Below, one piece after another: positions 30,884-38,320 of a DNA stretch of 38,593 nucleotides. This DNA is from Acidobacteriota bacterium (lineage in GTDB: Bacteria > Acidobacteriota > Vicinamibacteria > Vicinamibacterales > SCN-69-37): the NCBI GenBank assembly GCA_005799825.1, contig SYFT01000098.1:1-38593 (forward strand). Reading direction: 5' to 3'. The notes under the pieces were generated by a model, which searched no databases, was not told the DNA's origin, and worked only from the letters and a program-made list of their open reading frames with translations. Each line of letters opens with the position of its first letter. Position 1 is the stretch's first letter. The position numbers and the translations under genes are program-made.

Positions 30884-31128
30884 GGGTGGTCCTGTTGCAG
30901 TTGGTCGGTCAGGGCGGCGATGGCGTGGTCGAGCATCTGCTGATGTAACAGATGCACCGCCGCCTGGCGGTCGGCGCGTGCTCGTGCGAGGGAGGCCTCC
31001 AGGGTCTGCCGGCGCGAGCGCCTGGCAGCGTCCTCAGGAGTGACCGGCCCGCGCCTGGCCGCCGCAGCGGCCGCGTCGCGATCGTCCTGCTGAGACTCGA
31101 CTGACTTGCTCTCCCAACCGCGGGCCAT
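30880..31128 (-). CDS. Small charged soluble protein of unknown function
   Basis: 82 residues from the ATG at 31128 (MARGWESKSVESQQDD). The sequence is mostly helical and Ala/Arg/Gln-rich (DAARRSRRQTLEASLARARA, LLHQQMLDHAIAALTDQLQQ), without Cys and without a membrane segment. The opening GWESKSVE looks conserved, but no function is known to me. A longer frame to 31284 exists but overlaps the divergent arylesterase start and reads like non-coding sequence. Stop overlaps the permease start, so it is coupled to transport and transamination genes. Confidence 0.7.
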   Translation of the reverse strand: MARGWESKSVESQQDDRDAAAAAARRGPVTPEDAARRSRRQTLEASLARARADRQAAVHLLHQQMLDHAIAALTDQLQQDHP

Positions 31129-31152
31129 CAGGGGTTCCAAGGATGCACGGCA

Positions 31153-31158
31153 TACAAT
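31153..31158 (+). promoter_or_regulatory. Candidate -10 element for the tesA-ybbA-ybbP-like operon
   Basis: TACAAT sits 19 nt before the ATG at 31178 in the 49-bp divergent gap. No good -35 at the expected distance is visible. Confidence 0.35.
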
Positions 31159-31177
31159 AACCGGAAAGAGCAACACC

Positions 31178-31903
31178 ATGACACGATCACGCGTTTCTCT
31201 CCTCGGTTCCAGCGTGCTGCTGCTGTTGGCAGTCGGCTGTTCGGTGCGCGATGCTGCGTGCGGCCGGCAGTTGAAGGAGCCCACCGTCCTGACAGAGGCC
31301 GAGCAGGCGGCCGCGACGGGCGCAGAACCGCCGCGCCTGCAGATAGCCGTCCTCGGCGATAGTCTGACGGCCGGGTTCGGATTACTTCAGGCCGAGGCCT
31401 TTCCGTCGCTGTTGCAGGGGAAGTTCAGCGCTGACGGCTATACCCGTATCGACGTCGTTAATGCCGGCATCAGCGGTGACACAACGGCCGCCGGCGCTCG
31501 CCGACTTGAGTGGGTGCTTGAGGAGCCAACCGTGAAGATCCTGGTTGTGGCTCTGGGCGCGAACGATGCGATGCGAGGGCAGTCTCCCGCGCAGACCAGA
31601 GCGAATCTGTCGCAGATTATCGAAGCGGCGCACAAAAAAGGCGTCCGGGTGCTGCTTGCCGGCATGGAGGCACCCTCGAATATGGGCATCCAGTTCCGGG
31701 CCGAGTTTCGCGCGATCTATCAAGACCTGGCCGTCAAGTACCAGGTCACGTTCCTGCCATTCTTGCTGCAGGGCGTTGCGGGAATACCCGAGCTCAATCA
31801 GGAAGACGGAATCCACCCGACGGCCACCGGTCAACGCATGATGGCGGACCTGATCTACCCGCTCCTGCAGCCGCTGGCCGACGACATGCTGGGCCGTTCA
31901 TGA
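31178..31903 (+). CDS. Lipoprotein SGNH arylesterase/thioesterase (TesA-like)
   Basis: 241 residues from the ATG at 31178. Lipobox LAVGC (Cys21) predicts a lipoprotein, unlike E. coli TesA, which is periplasmic and soluble. SGNH blocks: GDSLTAGFG (Ser62), NAGISGDTT (Gly block), LGANDAMRG (Asn129) and EDGIHPT (Asp210, His213), so the catalytic set is complete. Known family activities: lysophospholipase, arylesterase and thioesterase. Followed by an ABC ATPase and a large permease in the order tesA-ybbA-ybbP, a linkage also known from E. coli. Stop overlaps the ATPase start (ATGA, 31900-31903). Confidence 0.9.
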   Translation: MTRSRVSLLGSSVLLLLAVGCSVRDAACGRQLKEPTVLTEAEQAAATGAEPPRLQIAVLGDSLTAGFGLLQAEAFPSLLQGKFSADGYTRIDVVNAGISGDTTAAGARRLEWVLEEPTVKILVVALGANDAMRGQSPAQTRANLSQIIEAAHKKGVRVLLAGMEAPSNMGIQFRAEFRAIYQDLAVKYQVTFLPFLLQGVAGIPELNQEDGIHPTATGQRMMADLIYPLLQPLADDMLGRS

Positions 31904-32574
31904 TTGAACTGTCGGAGGTATCGCGCACCGTGACGAGCGGGGCCGGGCCGCTCACCATTCTGCATCCCTCGTCATTCCGGATCGAGCAGGGCCGCACGGT
32001 GGCGATCACCGGGCCATCCGGCAGCGGCAAGTCCACGCTCCTGGGGCTGCTGGCCGGCCTCGATACGCCAACCACCGGCGCCGTGTCCATCGATGGCGTG
32101 AATATCACGCGTCTGGGCGAAGAGGCGCTCGCGCGGTTGCGCGGCGAGAAGATCGGAATCGTGTTCCAGTTTTTCCATCTGCTACCGTCGCTCACGGCAC
32201 TCGAGAACGTCCTGGTGCCGATGGAACTGGCCGGTGTTGCCGACGCGCGTGTCCGGGCTGCCGCCCTGCTGGCCGATGTGGGACTGACCGGCAGGGGGCA
32301 TCACTATCCTTCGCAGTTATCTGGCGGCGAGCAGCAGCGGGTGGCGATTGCGCGTGCGCTGGCCAACGACCCGCCCATCCTGCTGGCCGACGAGCCGACA
32401 GGTAATCTCGATAGCGCCACCGGCCGGCAGGTGATTGACCTGCTGATGCATGTCAATCGCGACCACGGCCGCACACTGGTGCTCGTGACCCACGACCCCG
32501 AATTGGCGCAGGTGGCGGATGAAGTAATCGCGCTCAGGGACGGCCGCGTGGTGTCCCGCACGGAGCGCACGTGA
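31900..32574 (+). CDS. LolD/YbbA-like ABC transporter ATPase
   Basis: 224 residues. Walker A GPSGSGKST (38-46), Q-loop VFQFFHLLPSLT (89-100), signature LSGGEQQ (141-147), Walker B ILLADEPTGNLD (161-172) and the H-loop VLVTHDPE; all residues needed for ATP hydrolysis are present. The MacB/LolD/YbbA subgroup drives FtsX-fold permeases that move substrates or force across the periplasm rather than through the membrane. Starts within the TesA-like stop and overlaps the permease start (GTGATG, 32571-32576). Confidence 0.95.
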   Translation: MIELSEVSRTVTSGAGPLTILHPSSFRIEQGRTVAITGPSGSGKSTLLGLLAGLDTPTTGAVSIDGVNITRLGEEALARLRGEKIGIVFQFFHLLPSLTALENVLVPMELAGVADARVRAAALLADVGLTGRGHHYPSQLSGGEQQRVAIARALANDPPILLADEPTGNLDSATGRQVIDLLMHVNRDHGRTLVLVTHDPELAQVADEVIALRDGRVVSRTERT

Positions 32575-35123
32575 TGTTTGTATTGCGGATGGCGTGGCGT
32601 GAATTCCGATCGTCGTGGACGCGCCTGCTGTTCTTCTTCCTGTGCGTGGCGATCGGGGTGGCTGCGATTGTCGCGCTGCGCAGCGTGATTCAGGAAGTGC
32701 GGGAAACGCTGACGCGCGAGGCGCGTGACCTTGTCGGCGCCGATCTCGTGGTGTTGTCGGGCCGGCCCTGGCCGGATGAGGTCACGCCACGGCTCGCGGC
32801 ATACCTGGCAGAACCCAGGGTGCTGGACCGCATGGAAGTGGTGGAGACCGCCACCATGGCGTCCATGGAAGGCCGAGCGCAGCTGATCGAGCTGCGCGCC
32901 GTTGAGGCCGGATTCCCGTACTACGGCAGGCTCGAACTGCAGAGCGGCCGGGCATGGTCTGCGTCGATCCTGAAGGGGCGCGGCCTGGTGGTGCAGCCGG
33001 AATTGCTGGTGCAACTCGGTGTGGCGGTGGGCGACACCATTACGCTCGACAGGCAGCCATTCACCATTCGTGACGTGGTGGTCCGTGATCGTGTGCAGGG
33101 GCGCAACGGCTTTGCGTTTGGTCCCAGGGTCTATATCGATCTGGCCGAACTGCGCCAGACGTCAATCCTGACGTTTGGCAGCCGCGCGTCTTACCAGTGG
33201 TACGCGCGCGTAGAGAGCGACCAGGTGGATGGCTTGACCGACGATTTGCGGCATGACTTCAGGCGCAGCCTGGTGTCGGTACGATCGTGGCGTACGGTGG
33301 AAGACCGGCTCGGCCGGAATCTGACGCTGGCGGAAAACTACCTGAGCCTCGTCGGGTTCTCGATGGTCGTCCTCGGCGGCATCGGCGTGTGGAGCGTCAC
33401 ACGCGTCTTCATCCAGCAGAAGATTCGCAGTGTCGCGGTGCTCAAGTGTGTAGGCGCCAGTTCGAACACCGTCCTGGCAACCTATGTCGTCCAGGTGATG
33501 GGCCTTGCCGGTGCCGGTAGCCTTCTGGGTGTTGGGATTGCGGCGGCAGGCATCGCCGTGATTCCCGCGTCGGTTGTGACTTTAGCGGGCGTGGAATCGG
33601 TTGGCGTGACGTGGTCGGCCGCTCTGCAGGGCATGGCCGTCGGCGTGCTGGTCTCCCTGCTGTTTGCGCTGGTCCCGTTGCTCGAGATTCGGGATGTCAA
33701 ACCTCTGATGCTGTTGCGCGCGGATTCGGCACCGCACGCTGGACGCCGGGGGTGGCGGAGTGTGTCGGCTACGGTCCTCATCGGCGCATTGCTGGTGGCG
33801 GTCGCCGTGTGGCAGGCCGGCTCGATCGCCGCGGGCCTGTACGTGTCCATCGGCCTGTTGGCTGTCGCTGCCGTGCTGGCTGGTGCAGCATGGGCCCTGA
33901 TTCGAGTGGTCGCTCCCCTGACGCGGTCCAGGCGGTTCGCGTTGCGCCACGCGGTCGTCAGTCTGGGGCGCCCGGGTAACCAGACGCGGGTCATTCTCAC
34001 GGCGGTTGGTTTGGGCTGTTTCCTCATTCTCGGTGTGCGGGCCCTCCAGTCAAACCTGCAGGAGGAGTTCAGGTTGGCGGTGGGCGAGAGCGCCCCGGAC
34101 CTGGTGCTCTTTGACATCCAGCGCGATCAGGTGGACGGTGTTCACGCACTCGTCCGGCCGTTCCTGAGAATGGCGCCGGGCTCGTCCGCGGCCGCCGATC
34201 CTTCGATCTTGCCGCTGCTGCGTGGACGGGTGGTTGGCGTTGATGGCGCGCGCACCAAGCTGGCTACCGCCGAGGACGTTCGGCGCGAGGGTGAACTCGC
34301 GCGGGAGTACGGCATTACGTATCGCATGGCATTGGCCGACAACGAGCGGTTGGTGGCCGGCAGTTGGTGGCAGGGGCCCTCGACCGATACCAACGGCCCA
34401 CTCGAAGTCTCCATCGAGCAACGCCTCGTGGACGAACACGCCATCGGCCTGGGTGACCGACTTCGGATTGATATCGCCGGCCGTGTGGTGGAGGCGCGGG
34501 TGACGAACGTTCGCAAGGTGTCGTGGGATGAGACCCAGAACGGCGGGTTCATCTTCGTGTTCAGGCCCGGGCTCGTTATTGAGCGCGCGCCCCACACGTT
34601 TGTGGGATTCCTGCAGGTCACCCCAGGCGCCGAGGTGCGCGGCCGGCTCCAGCGCGATGTGGTGCGGGCGTTTCCGAACGTGTCGGTCATCGACGTTGGC
34701 TCCGTGCTGGCCTCGGTGAAGGAAGTGGTGGACAACGCCACGGTCGCCATTACTGCGGTTGGCGCCGTCACCGTCGTGAGTGGAATCCTTGTGCTCGTGG
34801 GCGCGGTCGCTATGGCCAAGTTCCAGCGCGTCTACGACGCGGCCATCTACCGCACACTGGGCGCCAGTTCGCGTCGCCTCGCGGCGATGGTCATGATCGA
34901 ATACGGGGTGCTTGGGGCTCTGGCCGGCGCCTTGGGCGCTGCGGGCGCGCTCGCGCTGTCGTGGGGTGTGGCCACCCATCTGTTTGAAATCGAATGGCGG
35001 CCCGACTGGTGGACCCTGGGTGGCGGGGTAGGGGCGACCGCGCTGGTTGTGGCCAGTGTTGGCCTGGCCGCCAGTATCGACGTCATCATCCGAAAGCCCC
35101 TCGGCGTCCTCCGGCAGGGCTAG
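32571..35123 (+). CDS. YbbP-like FtsX-domain ABC permease
   Basis: 850 residues from GTG at 32571 or ATG one codon later. One N-terminal helix (LLFFFLCVAIGVAAIVALRSV) carries a large periplasmic domain. A first FtsX domain (about 265-400) starts VGFSMVVLGGIGVWSVTRVF, two helices follow near 410-460, then a second periplasmic domain and the final FtsX domain from VAITAVGAVTVVSGILVLVG to the end. The ten-helix duplicated layout and the partner ATPase identify the YbbAP type, which with TesA-like esterases has been linked to lipid or hydrophobic compound extraction. Shorter gaps than in E. coli tesA-ybbAP and same-strand arrangement here. Confidence 0.92.
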   Translation: MMFVLRMAWREFRSSWTRLLFFFLCVAIGVAAIVALRSVIQEVRETLTREARDLVGADLVVLSGRPWPDEVTPRLAAYLAEPRVLDRMEVVETATMASMEGRAQLIELRAVEAGFPYYGRLELQSGRAWSASILKGRGLVVQPELLVQLGVAVGDTITLDRQPFTIRDVVVRDRVQGRNGFAFGPRVYIDLAELRQTSILTFGSRASYQWYARVESDQVDGLTDDLRHDFRRSLVSVRSWRTVEDRLGRNLTLAENYLSLVGFSMVVLGGIGVWSVTRVFIQQKIRSVAVLKCVGASSNTVLATYVVQVMGLAGAGSLLGVGIAAAGIAVIPASVVTLAGVESVGVTWSAALQGMAVGVLVSLLFALVPLLEIRDVKPLMLLRADSAPHAGRRGWRSVSATVLIGALLVAVAVWQAGSIAAGLYVSIGLLAVAAVLAGAAWALIRVVAPLTRSRRFALRHAVVSLGRPGNQTRVILTAVGLGCFLILGVRALQSNLQEEFRLAVGESAPDLVLFDIQRDQVDGVHALVRPFLRMAPGSSAAADPSILPLLRGRVVGVDGARTKLATAEDVRREGELAREYGITYRMALADNERLVAGSWWQGPSTDTNGPLEVSIEQRLVDEHAIGLGDRLRIDIAGRVVEARVTNVRKVSWDETQNGGFIFVFRPGLVIERAPHTFVGFLQVTPGAEVRGRLQRDVVRAFPNVSVIDVGSVLASVKEVVDNATVAITAVGAVTVVSGILVLVGAVAMAKFQRVYDAAIYRTLGASSRRLAAMVMIEYGVLGALAGALGAAGALALSWGVATHLFEIEWRPDWWTLGGGVGATALVVASVGLAASIDVIIRKPLGVLRQG

Positions 35124-35126
35124 CGG

Positions 35127-35132
35127 TATACT
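35127..35132 (+). promoter_or_regulatory. Candidate -10 element for the DksA-like operon
   Basis: TATACT is 41 nt before the ATG at 35174 in the 50-bp gap. The -35 region shows no clear match. Confidence 0.35.
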
Positions 35133-35173
35133 CAACAGATTCGGAAGCGGCCCACGGTGGCCACAGGGTGTTT

Positions 35174-35539
35174 ATGTCTGAACGCGTGCTTGATGAAACT
35201 CTCGCAACCCGGCTGAAAGAGACTCTGCTGAAACGACGCGGAGATATTTTGTCGGCTTCCACGGGAACCCGGGCGCTTCCCGCCTCGGTGGACGTGAACA
35301 GCCGCCACGGGGACTTGGCCGATCAGGCCAACGGCACCAACGAAGTGCACATTCAGCTGAAGCTCAAGCAGACCGACGCCAAGATCCTGCAGGCGACTGA
35401 AGAGGCGCTTGAACGGATCGAGAAGGGCGTCTACGGTATTTGCCGCGATTGTGGCGACCCCATCGCCCCCGCCCGCCTGGAAGCGATTCCGTGGACGCGC
35501 GTGTGTATCGCCTGCAAACAGAAGCAGAGTGAGTCATGA
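35174..35539 (+). CDS. DksA/TraR-family zinc-finger protein
   Basis: 121 residues from the ATG at 35174, after an AGGGTG sequence. A helical hairpin (RLKETLLKRRGDILSAS and later EVHIQLKLKQTDAKILQATE) precedes LERIEKGVYGICRDCGDPIA, and the four zinc Cys are 90, 93, 111 and 114 (CRDCG, CIACK). This is the short TraR-like form that reaches RNA polymerase through its secondary channel; the acidic tip typical of DksA (DxxDxA) is replaced by HGDLADQAN, which keeps a D-L-A-D pattern. Likely a transcription modulator in stress. Stop overlaps the ferritin-like gene (ATGA, 35536-35539). Confidence 0.9.
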   Translation: MSERVLDETLATRLKETLLKRRGDILSASTGTRALPASVDVNSRHGDLADQANGTNEVHIQLKLKQTDAKILQATEEALERIEKGVYGICRDCGDPIAPARLEAIPWTRVCIACKQKQSES

Positions 35540-36036
35540 CGACCCATTCGACCGACCTGCTCGGTACGCTGAAGGAACTGCACCGCGACAAACTCACACT
35601 GCGTGAGCGGCACGTGGCCGTGGCTCGCCACGTCGACCACTACGATTTCAACAACACCTACCAATACGCGATCAACCGCGAAGACGTGCATCTGTCGTGG
35701 CTTGAGACCGCCATTGCCGAACTCGGCGGCACGCCCGATCAGGTGCCGGCCCTGAACGTGCCCTCGCTCGGCAAGTCTGGAAAATCGAATGCGTACACGG
35801 GGCTGGCTGATGAAGACGCACGTGCGGCTGACGCCCTAGTGACAAAATGGCGGGCGCGTGTGGACGGCATTTCGAACATCCGTCACGCCAAGATGGTCAA
35901 CGTCATCCTCGGTGAGACCCTGGAGCATCGCCGGTTCTTCGCGCAGATCGCGCAGGGCAACCAAGAGGTGCTGGGAACGCGCATGGCCGGCGCCGGCACC
36001 GGCAACGGTGTGATGGGAATCCGCTGGATCGAGTGA
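35536..36036 (+). CDS. Ferritin-like four-helix protein of unknown function
   Basis: 166 residues. Helical, with LRERHVAVARHVDHYDFNNT, INREDVHLSWLETAIAELGG and MVNVILGETLEHRRFFAQIA; the paired E-x-x-H/W and E-x-x-E-H-R segments resemble the helices of ferritin-like or rubrerythrin-like domains, but a complete di-iron ligand set is not obvious. The C-terminal tail is Gly-rich (MAGAGTGNGVMG). No signal peptide. It is translationally coupled to the DksA-like gene upstream and to folK downstream (GTGA), a set I do not recognise as a known operon. Confidence 0.65.
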   Translation: MTTHSTDLLGTLKELHRDKLTLRERHVAVARHVDHYDFNNTYQYAINREDVHLSWLETAIAELGGTPDQVPALNVPSLGKSGKSNAYTGLADEDARAADALVTKWRARVDGISNIRHAKMVNVILGETLEHRRFFAQIAQGNQEVLGTRMAGAGTGNGVMGIRWIE

Positions 36037-36428
36037 CCCGAGTCGCCATCGCGCTCGGCAGTAATCTGGGCGATCGCCGCGCCCATCTACAGTTCGCCAT
36101 TAGCCGTCTGCGCAAGATCCTGACGAACGTCCGCATCTCGTCAATCCATGAAACTACTCCGGAAGGCGTGGACGGCCCCCAGCCCGACTACCTGAATGCC
36201 GTAGTCGCCGGCTTCACCACGCTCAGCCCCATCGTCCTGCTGCAAACCCTGTTGGCCATTGAGCGGGAGCGGGGCCGCACGCGCCCCTCCCCCAGGGCCT
36301 CACGCACGCTGGACCTCGATCTCATTCTGTACGGAGACGAGGTGATCGACACTCCTGAACTGACCGTCCCGCATCCGAGATACCTCGACAGGAGGTTTGT
36401 GACGGAGCCGCTCGAAGAGGTGTGGTAA
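36033..36428 (+). CDS. folK: 2-amino-4-hydroxy-6-hydroxymethyldihydropteridine pyrophosphokinase (HPPK), short
   Basis: 131 residues from GTG at 36033. HPPK motifs: ALGSNLGDR (7-15), TTPEGVDGPQPDYLNAVV with the pterin-site residues, RTLDLDLILYG with the Mg-binding Asp94 and Asp96, and PHPRYLDRRFVTEPL. Known reaction: pyrophosphoryl transfer from ATP in folate synthesis, cytoplasmic. Most HPPKs are 150-170 residues; this one stops right after EPLEEVW, before the usual final helix. The active-site residues are all upstream of the loss, so activity is possible. A palindromic repeat begins about 20 bp after the stop. Confidence 0.88.
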   Translation: MTRVAIALGSNLGDRRAHLQFAISRLRKILTNVRISSIHETTPEGVDGPQPDYLNAVVAGFTTLSPIVLLQTLLAIERERGRTRPSPRASRTLDLDLILYGDEVIDTPELTVPHPRYLDRRFVTEPLEEVW

Positions 36429-36445
36429 CGACCTGGGGCTTGTCC

Positions 36446-36472
36446 GCCGTAGCTCAGGAGGAGCGAAGGTGG
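36446..36472. repeat. Interspersed palindromic element, copy 2
   Basis: TCCGCCGTAGCTCAGGAGGA and then GCGAAGGTGGA fold into a hairpin (TCCGCC with GGTGGA, one G-U; GCTC with GAGC). It shares CCGCCGTAGC and GCGAAGGTG with copy 1 at 7172-7195. The flank to 36549 also holds G-rich and C-rich near-repeats (GGGAAGCTGGTTGGCGGG, CCCAACTTCCCAACTGA) but no gene. Confidence 0.6.
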
Positions 36473-36550
36473 AAACTGGGGAATTGGCGGGCAAAAAAAG
36501 GGAAGCTGGTTGGCGGGCATCAGATCCCCACCTCCCAACTTCCCAACTGA

Positions 36551-37039
36551 CTACATTGCTTTCTTAAAGTATGTCGTGCGGGGCGTTCCGGGGCCACCGT
36601 TACGGCCTGGGGCCAGCGTCGTCTGCGTCATCCACGCGCCGTCCATGGCGTAGGTGATGGTCTGACCGTTGTCTGATGTGACCAGGAGCTTCGCGCCGTC
36701 CCACTTCGCCGTCGACGTCACTTCCGTCTGGCCGCCGCGACCCATCGTCATGTTCTTGCTGGGCGTACCGTCCAGATTGTAGGTGGTCCTCATTTCCATT
36801 TCTTGGACTAGGCGCGAGATGACGAGCGTTTTCGCGTCCTGCGTGATGGTCATGTCGCCGCCGCCCATGCCGCCACCGCCGCCACGGCCACCGCCCGCTG
36901 GCGCGCCTCCCTGGGCCATCGCCGCCATCTTCTCTGCGTCTCTCGTCCACTTGCCAGCGAAGTTCGGGGCCTGGGCGAAGACACTAGTCGTCATCATCAC
37001 GATCGCTGCCACACCAAGGATTGCTGCTATACGTCGCAT
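36551..37039 (-). CDS. Small secreted Gly-rich protein of unknown function
   Basis: 162 residues from the ATG at 37039, giving the signal peptide RRIAAILGVAAIVMMTTSVFAQ and preceded by AGAGAG; starts at 37060 or further upstream are possible but less good. After APNFAGKWTRDAEKMAAMAQ comes a Gly-rich low-complexity run (GGGRGGGGGMGGGD), then beta-strand-like sequence: MTITQDAKTLVISRLVQEME, TSTAKWDGAKLLVTSDNGQT and YAMDGAWMTQTTLAP. Such proteins, often labelled hypothetical, are common in acidobacteria. No catalytic motif. Confidence 0.75.
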   Translation of the reverse strand: MRRIAAILGVAAIVMMTTSVFAQAPNFAGKWTRDAEKMAAMAQGGAPAGGGRGGGGGMGGGDMTITQDAKTLVISRLVQEMEMRTTYNLDGTPSKNMTMGRGGQTEVTSTAKWDGAKLLVTSDNGQTITYAMDGAWMTQTTLAPGRNGGPGTPRTTYFKKAM

Positions 37040-37094
37040 AAGAAATACTCTCTGCCTCATACGGGACGACCCTATTGTCGCCGCCGACATTGTG

Positions 37095-38306
37095 TTACTC
37101 AAATCGAAGCGCTTCAATCGGATCGAGCCCAGCCGCTTTGCGCGCCGGGTAGAAGCCGAAGAAGACCCCAACAACACCTGCAAACCCCACGGCCGTGATC
37201 ACGGCGTCGATCGGCACCACCGCCGGCCAGTCCTGATACCACTTGACGAACTCGGCGATGCCGTAGCCCATCGCAATGCCGAGCGTGCCACCGACGATTG
37301 AGATGACAATGGCCTCCACGAGAAACTGTAGCAGGACGTCGCTCCCACGTGCGCCGATGGCCATTCGAAGGCCAATCTCGCGTGTGCGTTCCGTGACAGA
37401 CACCAGCATGATGTTCATGATACCGATGCCGCCGACCATCAGCGACACCGCAGCGATACCGGCGAGCAGCGACGTGAGCGTGCTCGTCGCCTGTGTGCGG
37501 AACGCCACCATGTCTTCAAGCGTCTGCACGCGAAAATCGTCCTCCTGGCCCGGGGCGATAGAGTTCTGCACGCGCATGACGCCCCGGATGGCTTCAGCGG
37601 CCCTGGCGATGCCATCGGCGCTGAACGACGACACCGTAATGTTGTTCAGGCGCTGGTTACCCTGAATCTTCTTCTGTACCGTCGTGTAGGGCGCGAAGAC
37701 CTGGTCGTCCTGGTTCTGGCCGCCCGACGATGCGCCTTTGGACGTGAAGACGCCAATAACTTTGAACACGTGGTTACGGACGCGGACGTTCAGTCCGGTC
37801 GGGTCCTGTTCGGGGAACAGCAGGTCAGCGACGTTCGACCCCATGACCAGCACTTTGGCGGCCGCCTGCACGTCCTGCTCCGTGAAAAACTGACCGTACT
37901 TTATCGGCCATGACTTGATCAGCGGCCAATCAACGTTGGTGCCCTGGATTGAGGTGTTGGAGTTCTGGCTGCCGTAGACGATTTGCTGGCGTGTATTGAC
38001 GCCTTCGGCCACCCACTGAATTTCCGGCAGCGCGCGAATCGCCGCCGCGTCTTCGGCGGTCAATTCGCCGCTCCCTTCGCCCATGCGCACGCCGCCACTG
38101 GAGAAGTTGCCAGGGGAGATGGTGATCATGTTCGTACCGGTGGCCTTGACCTGCTCCTCAATGGTTGCCTGGGCGCCGGTGCCGAGAGCCACCATGGTAA
38201 TGACTGCGCCGACACCGATGATCATGCCGAGCATGGTCAGCGCTGTGCGCAACTTGTTGCGGCCGAGCGCCCTCAGCGCGATGCGGAAAACCATCAGGAT
38301 TGACAT
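37095..38306 (-). CDS. MacB-type ABC transporter permease
   Basis: 403 residues. One N-terminal helix (LRTALTMLGMIIGVGAVITMVALG, about 19-42), a MacB periplasmic core domain (about 45-270), then the three helices of the FtsX domain starting LLAGIAAVSLMVGGIGIMNI with ERTREIGLRMAIGARGSDVL and finishing FFGFYPARKAAGLDPIEALRFE. Size and order match MacB permeases without the fused ATPase, which is encoded separately just upstream on this strand (14-bp gap). Role by analogy: efflux of peptides or small molecules with a TolC-like exit duct and an adaptor protein; neither lies in the window. Confidence 0.94.
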   Translation of the reverse strand: MSILMVFRIALRALGRNKLRTALTMLGMIIGVGAVITMVALGTGAQATIEEQVKATGTNMITISPGNFSSGGVRMGEGSGELTAEDAAAIRALPEIQWVAEGVNTRQQIVYGSQNSNTSIQGTNVDWPLIKSWPIKYGQFFTEQDVQAAAKVLVMGSNVADLLFPEQDPTGLNVRVRNHVFKVIGVFTSKGASSGGQNQDDQVFAPYTTVQKKIQGNQRLNNITVSSFSADGIARAAEAIRGVMRVQNSIAPGQEDDFRVQTLEDMVAFRTQATSTLTSLLAGIAAVSLMVGGIGIMNIMLVSVTERTREIGLRMAIGARGSDVLLQFLVEAIVISIVGGTLGIAMGYGIAEFVKWYQDWPAVVPIDAVITAVGFAGVVGVFFGFYPARKAAGLDPIEALRFE

Positions 38307-38320
38307 GTCGTATGCCTTAA

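Noticed and set aside
29891-30943. 350-codon plus-strand frame opposite the APC permease
   Set aside because: Antisense shadow in GC-rich DNA; no start signal or recognisable domain.
34050-35135. 361-codon minus-strand frame opposite the YbbP-like permease
   Set aside because: Low-complexity His/Arg/Gly content and complete overlap with a gene that has clear FtsX domains.
36473-36549. G-rich and C-rich near repeats that could suggest a CRISPR-like or tandem array
   Set aside because: No regular repeat-spacer structure; only partial inverted and direct similarity.
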